A stretch of 64,000 bases of DNA, taken from contig NZ_QXDF01000002.1 of assembly GCF_003550175.1 (NCBI RefSeq), positions 248,001 to 312,000 of the forward strand, given 5' to 3'. Positions within the stretch are counted from its first letter, which is position 1. Each line of letters begins with the position of its first letter. The notes below the pieces were generated by a model, which was given only the letters and a program-made list of their open reading frames with translations, ran no database searches and was not told where the DNA came from. Origin of the DNA: Dichotomicrobium thermohalophilum. Its GTDB lineage: Bacteria; Pseudomonadota; Alphaproteobacteria; Rhizobiales; Rhodomicrobiaceae. Both the position numbers and the translations under genes were made by a program. Shown in pieces: positions 48,186 through 56,128 of this stretch.

Positions 48186-49271
48186 ATGTTTTATCTGTTT
48201 GTCGAACTGAGCGATCAGTTCCCGGTTCTCAACGTTTTTCGCTATATCACCTTTCGCACCGGCGGCGCGATCATGACTGCGCTGTTGGTGGTGTTCCTGT
48301 TCGGCCCAGGCCTCATCAACCTGCTGCGCGTGCGCCAGGGCCGCGGCCAGCCCATCCGCAGCGATGGGCCGCAGGGCCATCTGCTCACCAAGCAGGGCAC
48401 CCCGACGATGGGCGGGCTGATGATCCTGCTCGGGGTTGGCGTGGCGACGATCCTCTGGGCCAATCTCGCCAACAAATATGTCTGGATCGTCCTGGCGGTG
48501 ACGCTCGCCTTCGGCTTGATCGGCTTCATTGATGACTTCCTCAAAGTGACGAAACGCTCGACCGGCGGATTCTCAGGCAAGATCAAGCTGGCACTGGAGC
48601 TGATCGTCGCCGGCATCGCGACATATTCGATCATGATGATCGGCGAGGCGGGCTTTTCCAGCTCCCTCGCCGTGCCGTTCTTCAAGGATGTCCTGATTGA
48701 CCTTGGTCCGCTGTTCATCGTGCTTGGCGTGTTCGTCATCGCCGGCGCGGGTAATGCTGTGAACCTCACCGACGGGCTCGATGGCCTGGCGATCGTCCCG
48801 GTGATGATCGCCGCGGGCGCGTTTGGCGTGATTTCGTACCTCGTCGGTAACGCGATCTTTGCTGATTATCTGCAGATTCATTTTGTACAGGGTACGGGCG
48901 AGTTGGCGGTCGTCTGCGGCGCGCTGGTGGGCGCAGGGCTGGGCTTCCTGTGGTTCAACGCGCCGCCGGCAATGATTTTCATGGGTGATACCGGCTCGCT
49001 GGCGCTGGGCGGTGCGCTCGGCACGATCGCCGTCGCGACCAAGCATGAAATCGTGCTGGCGATCGTCGGCGGGCTCTTCGTGCTGGAAACGCTGTCGGTG
49101 ATCGTCCAGGTGCTGTCCTACAAGCTCACCGGCAAGCGCGTGTTCCGCATGGCCCCGCTGCACCATCACTTTGAGCAGAAGGGCTGGGCCGAAGCCACCG
49201 TGGTCGTCAGGTTCTGGATCATTTCGGTGGTGCTGGCATTGATTGGGCTGTCCACGCTCAAACTACGTTAG
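48186..49271 (+). CDS. mraY: Phospho-MurNAc-pentapeptide transferase
   Basis: MraY makes lipid I at the inner membrane. The 361-residue protein has about ten transmembrane helices. Conserved motifs include [13 protein letters not shown] near 69-81, [19 protein letters not shown] near 117 and [11 protein letters not shown] near 195. The C-terminal [19 protein letters not shown] region contains the HHH motif. It lies directly after murE. Confidence 0.98.
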   Translation: MFYLFVELSDQFPVLNVFRYITFRTGGAIMTALLVVFLFGPGLINLLRVRQGRGQPIRSDGPQGHLLTKQGTPTMGGLMILLGVGVATILWANLANKYVWIVLAVTLAFGLIGFIDDFLKVTKRSTGGFSGKIKLALELIVAGIATYSIMMIGEAGFSSSLAVPFFKDVLIDLGPLFIVLGVFVIAGAGNAVNLTDGLDGLAIVPVMIAAGAFGVISYLVGNAIFADYLQIHFVQGTGELAVVCGALVGAGLGFLWFNAPPAMIFMGDTGSLALGGALGTIAVATKHEIVLAIVGGLFVLETLSVIVQVLSYKLTGKRVFRMAPLHHHFEQKGWAEATVVVRFWIISVVLALIGLSTLKLR

Positions 49272-49280
49272 GATGCGAAA

Positions 49281-50690
49281 ATGATTCCCATAACGGTTTG
49301 CGCAGATTGGAACGTCGCGGTGTTCGGCCTCGGCCTGTCCGGCATCGCCGCTGCGCGCGCGCTGGCGCTGGGAGGCGCCAAGGTGGTGGCATGGGATGAC
49401 AATGAGCCTGCGCGGGCCAAAGCGAATGAAGCGGGCGTTCTGGTTGCGCTGCCCGAAGAGTGGGACTGGTCCGCACTCAACGCGCTCGTGCTTTCGCCCG
49501 GCGTGCCGCTGACGCATCCGAAACCGCACGTGATCGTCGAGCAGGCGCGCGCCGCCGGGGTTGAGGTGATCGGCGACACCGAACTGTTCTGCCGCGAGCG
49601 CCGCCATCAGGGGCTGCCCGGTAAGGTCGTCGCGATCACGGGTACCAATGGCAAGTCGACCACCTCGGCGCTCACCGCGCATCTGCTGTCGACGGCAGGG
49701 CGTGATACCGCGCTTGGCGGCAATATCGGCAAGGCGGTGCTGGACCTGCCACCTTTCGCGGCGGAGCGGCATTACGTGCTGGAATATTCCTCGTTCCAGA
49801 TCGACTTGACGCCCGGCCTGGATGCGGACGTTTCGGTGCTGCTCAATGTCCAGCCGGACCATCTGGACCGGCACGGAACGCTGGAGAACTACGCGGCGAT
49901 CAAGGCCCGCATCTTCAATCGCCTCGGTGCGGCGCAGTGCGGTGTGATCGGCGTGGACAGCGACCTGACGCGTCGGCTCGCCGAGCACTGGCCGTTCGCG
50001 GCTGCGCGCAAGGTTGTCTCCACGGCACACCCCGTCAGCGACGGGGTCTATGTGCATGACGGCCTGCTGTTCGAGGCGCTGGGCGGCGTGGTCGAAGCGC
50101 CGATCAGCTTGCACGGCATCCCCGCGTTGCGCGGCGCGCACAACTGGGAGAACGCCGCGGCGGCCTACGCAGCGGCCCGCGCGCTCGGCCTCTCGCGCGA
50201 GACGATCATCGAGGGCTTGCGCAGTTTCCCGGGCCTCGCACACCGCATGGAAGAGGTCGGCCGCTTGGACCGCGTCGCCTTCATCAATGACAGCAAGGCA
50301 ACAAATGCCGATGCCGCGGCGCGCGCACTGGCCTGCTTCGATCCGATCTTCTGGATCGTCGGAGGCCGGGCGAAAGAGGGCGGCCTTGCTGGCCTGGACG
50401 CCTATTACCCGCGTGTGGCCAAGGCCTATCTGATCGGTGAGGCGGCGGAAGATTTCGCGCACCAGCTCGATGGCCATGTGGGCTATGAGCGGTGTGGCAC
50501 GCTGGAGAATGCCGTCGCCGCAGCTTCGCGCGATGCGCTGCGCTCCGCGGCGCGCGCGCCGGTGGTGCTGCTGTCCCCGGCTTGCGCGTCCTACGACCAG
50601 TTCCCCAACTTTGCCGAGCGCGGTGAGGCGTTCCGCCGCCTTGTCGCCGCGCACGAGGGCGTCTCCATGCGCGAGGCGATCGCTGCATGA
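49281..50690 (+). CDS. murD: UDP-MurNAc-L-alanine:D-glutamate ligase
   Basis: MurD adds D-glutamate to UDP-MurNAc-L-Ala. The 469-residue protein has an N-terminal Rossmann domain (VAVFGLGLSGIAAARALALGG near 13-33), the P-loop TGTNGKSTTSALTAHLLS near 117, and the ligase C-terminal domain with INDSKATNADAAARAL near 336. It starts 9 bases after mraY and overlaps ftsW by 4 bases. Confidence 0.97.
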   Translation: MIPITVCADWNVAVFGLGLSGIAAARALALGGAKVVAWDDNEPARAKANEAGVLVALPEEWDWSALNALVLSPGVPLTHPKPHVIVEQARAAGVEVIGDTELFCRERRHQGLPGKVVAITGTNGKSTTSALTAHLLSTAGRDTALGGNIGKAVLDLPPFAAERHYVLEYSSFQIDLTPGLDADVSVLLNVQPDHLDRHGTLENYAAIKARIFNRLGAAQCGVIGVDSDLTRRLAEHWPFAAARKVVSTAHPVSDGVYVHDGLLFEALGGVVEAPISLHGIPALRGAHNWENAAAAYAAARALGLSRETIIEGLRSFPGLAHRMEEVGRLDRVAFINDSKATNADAAARALACFDPIFWIVGGRAKEGGLAGLDAYYPRVAKAYLIGEAAEDFAHQLDGHVGYERCGTLENAVAAASRDALRSAARAPVVLLSPACASYDQFPNFAERGEAFRRLVAAHEGVSMREAIAA

Positions 50691-51874
50691 GGCTATCACG
50701 CGCAGAACGCAGCCTGCTTTCGGATTGGTGGTTTTCCGTCGACCACAGACTGCTTGCGGCCGTCCTGTTTCTCATGCTCGCGGGCATGGTCATGGCCTTT
50801 GGGGCCGGGCCCCCCGCTGCCGCCCGGCTCGGCCTGCCGGATTTCTATTTCGTCGAGCGACACGCACTCTTCCTGTTGGCCGGGCTGGCTGTTCTGGTGC
50901 CGGTGTCGATGCTCGGCCCGCGCGGGGTGCGGCGACTGGCGCTGTTCCTGTGCTTTTTCGGGCTGGCTTTGATGGTCGTTGCCCTCTACCAGGGCGTTGC
51001 GCTGAACGGCGCGGTGCGCTGGGTGCACTTCGCCGGCTTAGCCTTTCAGCCGTCGGAGATCGTCAAGCCTGGCTTCGTCGTCATCAGCGCGTGGCTGCTG
51101 TCCGAAGGCGCCCAGCGCCATGATGTTCCGGCGACAGAGTTTGCACTGGCGCTTCTCATTCTTTTCGCCGGGCTCCTGGCGATGCAGCCGGATATCGGCC
51201 AACTGGCCCTGATCGCGATGGTCTGGGCGGGCATGTTCATGGCGGCGGGCTATCCGCTGCGCTGGATGCTGGCAATCGCGCTGGCGGGTATCGCCGGTCT
51301 GGTGGCCATTTATTTCAGTCTTCCCCACGCAGCGGAGCGAATCGATGCGTTCATGGGCTGGGGCGGCACCGTCAGCGATCAGACGGCGATCGCGCTCTCG
51401 GCGTTCTCCGAGGGCGGCTGGTTCGGACGCGGGCCGGGCGAAGGCGTGCTCAAGACGCGCCTGCCGGACGCGCACAACGATTATGTCTTCGCTGTCATCG
51501 CCGAAGAGCTTGGAATCGCGGCCTGTCTCTTGCTCGTCGGGGTCTATGCCTTCGTCACACTGCGCGCGGTTGCGGGTGCGTTGACGCAGCACAGCCCGTT
51601 CGTGCGCGTCGCGATCAGCGGGCTGGCGATGCTGTTTGGTTTTCAAGCGCTGATTAATATGGCAGTTAATGTCAACCTGCTGCCGGCGAAGGGGATGACA
51701 CTGCCGTTCATCTCATATGGTGGCTCCTCGCTGGTCTCGATGGCCATGGCAATGGCCATGATTATCGCGCTTTCGCGGCGCAGACCGAACACCGAGGCTT
51801 TATCTTGGCCGGAGCGCCCGGCTGATATGCAGGCGGCAGGGGTAGCCGCCTCGCCACGGGAGATAAGAACGTGA
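50687..51874 (+). CDS. ftsW: Septal peptidoglycan polymerase FtsW (SEDS)
   Basis: FtsW polymerises lipid II at the division site with FtsI. The 395-residue protein has about ten transmembrane helices. SEDS motifs seen are GAVRWVHFAGLAFQPSEIVK near 108-127, the KTRLPDAHNDYVFAVIAEELG loop near 261 with the conserved Asp, and GMTLPFISYGGSSL near 337. The start overlaps murD (ATGA) and the stop overlaps murG (GTGA). Confidence 0.97.
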   Translation: MRLSRAERSLLSDWWFSVDHRLLAAVLFLMLAGMVMAFGAGPPAAARLGLPDFYFVERHALFLLAGLAVLVPVSMLGPRGVRRLALFLCFFGLALMVVALYQGVALNGAVRWVHFAGLAFQPSEIVKPGFVVISAWLLSEGAQRHDVPATEFALALLILFAGLLAMQPDIGQLALIAMVWAGMFMAAGYPLRWMLAIALAGIAGLVAIYFSLPHAAERIDAFMGWGGTVSDQTAIALSAFSEGGWFGRGPGEGVLKTRLPDAHNDYVFAVIAEELGIAACLLLVGVYAFVTLRAVAGALTQHSPFVRVAISGLAMLFGFQALINMAVNVNLLPAKGMTLPFISYGGSSLVSMAMAMAMIIALSRRRPNTEALSWPERPADMQAAGVAASPREIRT

Positions 51875-53040
51875 CGCGACCTTCGATCGTGATGACCGCC
51901 GGGGGCACTGGCGGACATCTGTTTCCCGCCAAATCTCTGGCACAGGAACTCAGTTGGCGCGGCTACGCGATCGACCTGATCACCGATACGCGCAGCAGCA
52001 AGTTCGACACCGACTTCCCCGCGCGCGAGGTCTATCGCGTGAACGCGGCGACCTTCAGGGGCCGCTCGCCGATCGAGGCGACAAAGACGGTGGCGAAGCT
52101 GTCGAGCGGCTTTCACATGGCCTACCGGGTCCTCGGGGAGATCAAGCCCAGTGCCGTGATTGGCTTCGGCGGCTATCCGACGATCCCGCCGATGCTCGCG
52201 GCGTTGGCGCGGGGCATCCCGACGCTGACGCATGAGCAGAACGCCGTCATGGGGCGGGCCAACCGGCTTCTGGGGCCCATGGTGCGCGCGGTCGCCTACT
52301 CCTTCGAGGACACGAAGTTCCTCGAGGGCAAGCTGCTGCACAAGGCGTTCCTGACAGGTACGCCGCTGCGCCGCGCCGTGCTCAACATGCGCACGCAGGT
52401 CTACAACTCGCCGCCGCCGGACGGGCAACTCAACCTTCTGGTCTTCGGCGGCAGCCAGGGCGCGCACTTCTTCGCCGAGATGATGCCTGCGGCGCTCTAT
52501 CTGCTGCCAGAACATATCCGCGATCGGCTGCTCGTCGTGCAGCAGTGCCGCGAGGAAGACATCGAAAACGTCTTCGATTCCTATGAGCGCGCGGGCGTCG
52601 CTGCGGAGTTGGCGACTTTCTTCGACGACCTCCCCGAGCGCATGGCGACCTCGCATCTGGTGGTCTCGCGCTCGGGCGCGACGACCGTCGCCGAACTCTG
52701 CGCGATCGGGCGTCCGGCCGTGCTCGTGCCGCTGCCACATTCGCTTGATAACGACCAATATGAGAATGCCATGCGCTTCGAGCGTGGCGGCGGCGGCTGG
52801 TGCTATGAGGAGGGCGCCATGACGCCGGAACGCTTCGCCGGGGTGGTGCGCCGCCTGTTCGAAGAACCCGGCAGCCTGATCCGAGCGGCATCGGCGGCCA
52901 AGGCGATGGCGCGCTACGACGCGGTGGAACGGCTGGCCGATGTCGTCGAAAGCGTCATCGAGCAGAAGCCCTCTGACGAACAAGCCGAGATTGAAGAACA
53001 GGAGAGGGCCGAAATTCTCAGCCGGGACGGGGGGACGTAA
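51871..53040 (+). CDS. murG: Lipid II synthase (UDP-GlcNAc transferase)
   Basis: MurG adds GlcNAc to lipid I to give lipid II. The 389-residue GT-B protein has the N-terminal loop MTAGGTGGHLFPAKSLA near 6-22, GFGGYPTIPPMLAA near 97, THEQNAVMGRANRLL near 122, and the C-terminal sugar-nucleotide region LVVSRSGATTVAELCAIGRP. GTG start overlaps ftsW. It is about 20 residues longer than average because of an acidic C-terminal tail. Confidence 0.97.
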   Translation: MTRPSIVMTAGGTGGHLFPAKSLAQELSWRGYAIDLITDTRSSKFDTDFPAREVYRVNAATFRGRSPIEATKTVAKLSSGFHMAYRVLGEIKPSAVIGFGGYPTIPPMLAALARGIPTLTHEQNAVMGRANRLLGPMVRAVAYSFEDTKFLEGKLLHKAFLTGTPLRRAVLNMRTQVYNSPPPDGQLNLLVFGGSQGAHFFAEMMPAALYLLPEHIRDRLLVVQQCREEDIENVFDSYERAGVAAELATFFDDLPERMATSHLVVSRSGATTVAELCAIGRPAVLVPLPHSLDNDQYENAMRFERGGGGWCYEEGAMTPERFAGVVRRLFEEPGSLIRAASAAKAMARYDAVERLADVVESVIEQKPSDEQAEIEEQERAEILSRDGGT

Positions 53041-53045
53041 AGCAA

Positions 53046-54491
53046 ATGGACGAGGACGCTCGGCGAGAGCTTTATCACATCGTCGGCATCGGCGGCATCG
53101 GCATGAGCGCGATCGCGGAGATCATGCGCGCGCGCGGCTTCGCGGTGCAAGGGAGCGACCAGAGCGACAGTGCCAACGCCCAGCGCCTGCGCGACCAGGG
53201 CATTCGCGTGTTCGTCGGGCATGACGACGCCAATCTCGAAGGCGCGACGCATGTTATCGTCTCGACAGCGATCAAGCCTGGCAACCCGGAGCTCGACGGC
53301 GCGCAGGCGCGGGGAGTGCCGGTCATCAGCCGCGCCGAGATGCTGGGTGAGCTGATGCGCGGACACCCGGCCGTCGCTGTGACGGGCACGCACGGCAAGA
53401 CCACGACAACCTCGTTGATTGCCTGGGCGATGACCCATGCGGGCTGCGACCCGACCGTCATCAACGGCGGCATCCTGAACGCCTGGGGCTCGAACGCAAG
53501 GGCCGGCGCGGGCGAATGGATGGTGGTCGAGGCCGACGAATCGGATGCGACCTTCGTGAAGCTCCCCACGCGTATCGGGGTCGTGACCAATATCGACCCG
53601 GAGCACATGGATTTCTACAGCTCGGAGCGCGCGCTGCACGCGACCTTCCGCCGGTTTTTCGAGCAGATCCCTTATTACGGCGCGGTCGTCGCAGGGATCG
53701 ACCACCCGGTGGTGCGCGAGATTCTGGATCAGATGGAACCGCATTTCCGCGGTCGCCGGCTGCTGCGCTACGGCTGGTCCCCGGATGCCGACTTGAGACT
53801 GGAGCAGGTCCGCGACATTGCCGGCGGCGTGATGTTCGATGCCCGGCTGGGCGACCGCGTGCGCGGCGGCGCGCGGCTGCTGGACGGGTTGCGGTTGCCG
53901 ATCCCGGGTGAATACAACGCTCTCAACGCGCTGGCCGCCATCGCGGTGATGAGCGAGATCGGGCTGCGCGATGAGGCGATCGAGGAGGGCTTGCGCAGCT
54001 TCTGCGGCGTGGCGCGGCGCTTCACGCCGGTGGGCGATTGGAACGGCGTCTCGGTCTATGACGATTATGCCCACCACCCGGTGGAGATTGCGGCCGTTCT
54101 GAAGGCGGCGCGGCACGCGGCCCGCGGCCGCGTGATCGCCGTAATGCAGCCGCATCGGTATTCGCGCCTGACCGGGTTGCTTGATGAGTTCGCCGGCTGC
54201 TTCAGCGATGCCGACATCGCTATCATTACGCCGGTCTACAGCGCCGGCGAAACCGGCAACGGTGTTGACCACCGCACGCTGCTGGAGCGCCTGCGGGCGA
54301 CGGGTCACACTCATGCGCTTGAGATCAGCGGCGAGGAGGCTCTGGCCCCGACCATCGCAGAGCTTGCCCGTCCGGGTGACCTCGTGATCGGCCTTGGCGC
54401 CGGAACCATTACCAACTGGGCAAAGGCGCTGCCGGAGCGGTTACGGGCGCTTTCCGTGCATCCGGTTGCACACGCCGGTGCTGCGGAGTAG
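53046..54491 (+). CDS. murC: UDP-MurNAc-L-alanine ligase
   Basis: MurC attaches the first L-alanine of the stem peptide. The 481-residue Mur ligase starts with the Rossmann motif [16 protein letters not shown] near 13-28, the P-loop [17 protein letters not shown] near 113, and [15 protein letters not shown] near 337 with the conserved His residues. It lies 5 bases after murG and 5 bases before murB. Confidence 0.97.
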   Translation: MDEDARRELYHIVGIGGIGMSAIAEIMRARGFAVQGSDQSDSANAQRLRDQGIRVFVGHDDANLEGATHVIVSTAIKPGNPELDGAQARGVPVISRAEMLGELMRGHPAVAVTGTHGKTTTTSLIAWAMTHAGCDPTVINGGILNAWGSNARAGAGEWMVVEADESDATFVKLPTRIGVVTNIDPEHMDFYSSERALHATFRRFFEQIPYYGAVVAGIDHPVVREILDQMEPHFRGRRLLRYGWSPDADLRLEQVRDIAGGVMFDARLGDRVRGGARLLDGLRLPIPGEYNALNALAAIAVMSEIGLRDEAIEEGLRSFCGVARRFTPVGDWNGVSVYDDYAHHPVEIAAVLKAARHAARGRVIAVMQPHRYSRLTGLLDEFAGCFSDADIAIITPVYSAGETGNGVDHRTLLERLRATGHTHALEISGEEALAPTIAELARPGDLVIGLGAGTITNWAKALPERLRALSVHPVAHAGAAE

Positions 54492-54496
54492 GGCGC

Positions 54497-55468
54497 ATGG
54501 CTTCAGACACCGCGACAGCCGCGGAGGACTTGAAAGGGCTGGCTGCCGAGCTGGCCGAGGCGATGCCGGAGTTGCGCGGTCGCCTGCGGGCGAATGTCAG
54601 CATGGCGGAAATCACCTGGTTCCGCGTCGGCGGGCCGGCCGAAGTTCTGTTCACGCCTGCGGATGAAGCCGACCTTGTCTATTTCCTGAAGAACGCGCCG
54701 GAGGAATTGCCCGTCACGGTCGTTGGTGTAGGGTCGAATCTGTTGGTCCGGGACGGCGGTGTGCGCGGCGTGGTGGTCCGGCTCGGGCGTGGCTTCGGCT
54801 CGATCGAACAGCTCTATGAGGAGCGGATCCGCTGTGGCACGGCGGTGCCCGATGTGCGGTTGGCGCAGGCGGCGGCGAAGGCGGGGATTGGCCGGCTCGC
54901 CTTCTACCGTGGCATCCCCGGCTCGATCGGGGGCGCGCTGCGGATGAATGCCGGTGCGCATGGCACGGAAACGCGCGATGTTCTGGTAGAAGCGCGCGCC
55001 GTTGATCGTCGCGGACAGCTGCACGTGCTCAGCGTCGATGACCTCGGTTACGGCTATCGCCATTGCGGCGCGCCACCGGACTTCATCTTCACGCAGGCGA
55101 CATTTCAGGGCGAGGCGGGCCTGCGCGACGTCATCGAGAAGGCGATGCAGGAGGTCGCGGACTATCGCGAGGAACATCAGCCGACCAAGGCGCGAACCGG
55201 GGGCTCAACCTTCAAGAACCCGCCCGGCCATAGCGCATGGCGACTCGTTGATGCCGCAGGATGCCGGGGCCTGCGGGTGGGCGGCGCGCATGTCTCCGAG
55301 AAGCACTGCAACTTCCTGATCAACGACGGCGAGGCGACGGCCGCCGACATCGAGGGGCTGGGTGAGACGATTCGCGAGCGCGTGCGGGCGACGAGCGGCG
55401 TGAGCCTGGATTGGGAAATCAAACGCATTGGCGAGTCGGCGGCGCCGGCGGATGGCGACGGCGCCTGA
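54497..55468 (+). CDS. murB: UDP-N-acetylenolpyruvoylglucosamine reductase
   Basis: MurB reduces enolpyruvyl-UDP-GlcNAc to UDP-MurNAc with FAD and NADPH. The 323-residue protein shows [15 protein letters not shown] near 39-53, [16 protein letters not shown] near 77, [21 protein letters not shown] near 138, and the catalytic Ser in [10 protein letters not shown] near 237. It is the last dcw gene here; ddl, ftsQ, ftsA and ftsZ do not follow. Confidence 0.97.
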   Translation: MASDTATAAEDLKGLAAELAEAMPELRGRLRANVSMAEITWFRVGGPAEVLFTPADEADLVYFLKNAPEELPVTVVGVGSNLLVRDGGVRGVVVRLGRGFGSIEQLYEERIRCGTAVPDVRLAQAAAKAGIGRLAFYRGIPGSIGGALRMNAGAHGTETRDVLVEARAVDRRGQLHVLSVDDLGYGYRHCGAPPDFIFTQATFQGEAGLRDVIEKAMQEVADYREEHQPTKARTGGSTFKNPPGHSAWRLVDAAGCRGLRVGGAHVSEKHCNFLINDGEATAADIEGLGETIRERVRATSGVSLDWEIKRIGESAAPADGDGA

Positions 55469-55521
55469 ACCCCGCATTGACAGGAGGTCGAGACGCCGTC
55501 AAGGTTATACTGCCTGTTGCC

Positions 55522-55540
55522 TTTCACACAATGCGTGAAA
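55522..55540. promoter_or_regulatory. 19-bp near-perfect palindrome after murB
   Basis: TTTCACACA, a central A, and TGCGTGAAA match as an inverted repeat at 8 of 9 pairs. It lies in the 165-base gap between the convergent murB and the next small gene. It could be a protein-binding site; no terminator-like T-run follows. Confidence 0.3.
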
Positions 55541-55633
55541 CGGGTACAGCTTCAGGTTGAGAGTCCTTATCGCCGGTCAGGACCCAGAAACAAGTTTCGC
55601 TGCCAAAAGATCGTCGTCTTTCGTCCCGAAATT

Positions 55634-55915
55634 TTACGCCCGTGACTGCTGGCGACTTTGGGCCTGGATACGTGCTTCCTCATGCGCCACGTCGATCAGA
55701 TAGGTCAGAAAGACGAGATTGGCCTTGGACGCGATGCTGCTCAACTCGGCGAGAAGGTCACAAATATATTGGGAGACGTTCTGTTCATCATAGACTGCGA
55801 TATCCACATTGGCGGCATGTTTATTCAACCGCGAAATGGCTTCCGTCAGTTTCTGTTCCGGCTCAAGGGTCGGCTCACCTTGATCGCGCGCCACGTTCAG
55901 TGTAGAGCGGCTCAT
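55634..55915 (-). CDS. Small conserved-looking protein of unknown function
   Basis: I do not recognise this 93-residue protein. After a hydrophilic N-terminus it is largely helical: KLTEAISRLNKHAANVDIAV, then ICDLLAELSSIASKANLVFL and YLIDVAHEEARIQAQ. No signal peptide or membrane helix is seen. ATG 55915 follows GGGAG. It stands alone on the minus strand between murB and topA, at the point where the dcw cluster ends. A TTAA-N8-TTAA pair lies upstream. Confidence 0.75.
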   Translation of the reverse strand: MSRSTLNVARDQGEPTLEPEQKLTEAISRLNKHAANVDIAVYDEQNVSQYICDLLAELSSIASKANLVFLTYLIDVAHEEARIQAQSRQQSRA

Positions 55916-56128
55916 TCCGTGCTCCCGTCGTCTTAAAGGTTTTGTTAATGCCAACTATCACCTCGTAAAAATGAGGATACACGCCCAGGTTGTTCGTGGC
56001 AAGCCAGCTCGCGCGATCCGTGACATTGATTTGACAGACTGGCCGAAAATCCACAGTTCTTCCCCGTCACCGGACGGCCGGGATCGCGCAGCAGACGGCG
56101 CTGCAGAGGCTGAGATACGAGCGCATTC

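Noticed and set aside
55477-55511. TTGACA and TATACT after murB as a promoter
   Set aside because: The spacing is 23 bases, too long for a normal promoter, and no plus-strand gene follows closely.
55933-55948. TTAA pair upstream of the small unknown gene as a CtrA box
   Set aside because: The spacer is 8 bases, not 7, so it does not meet the motif. It is worth a matrix score only.
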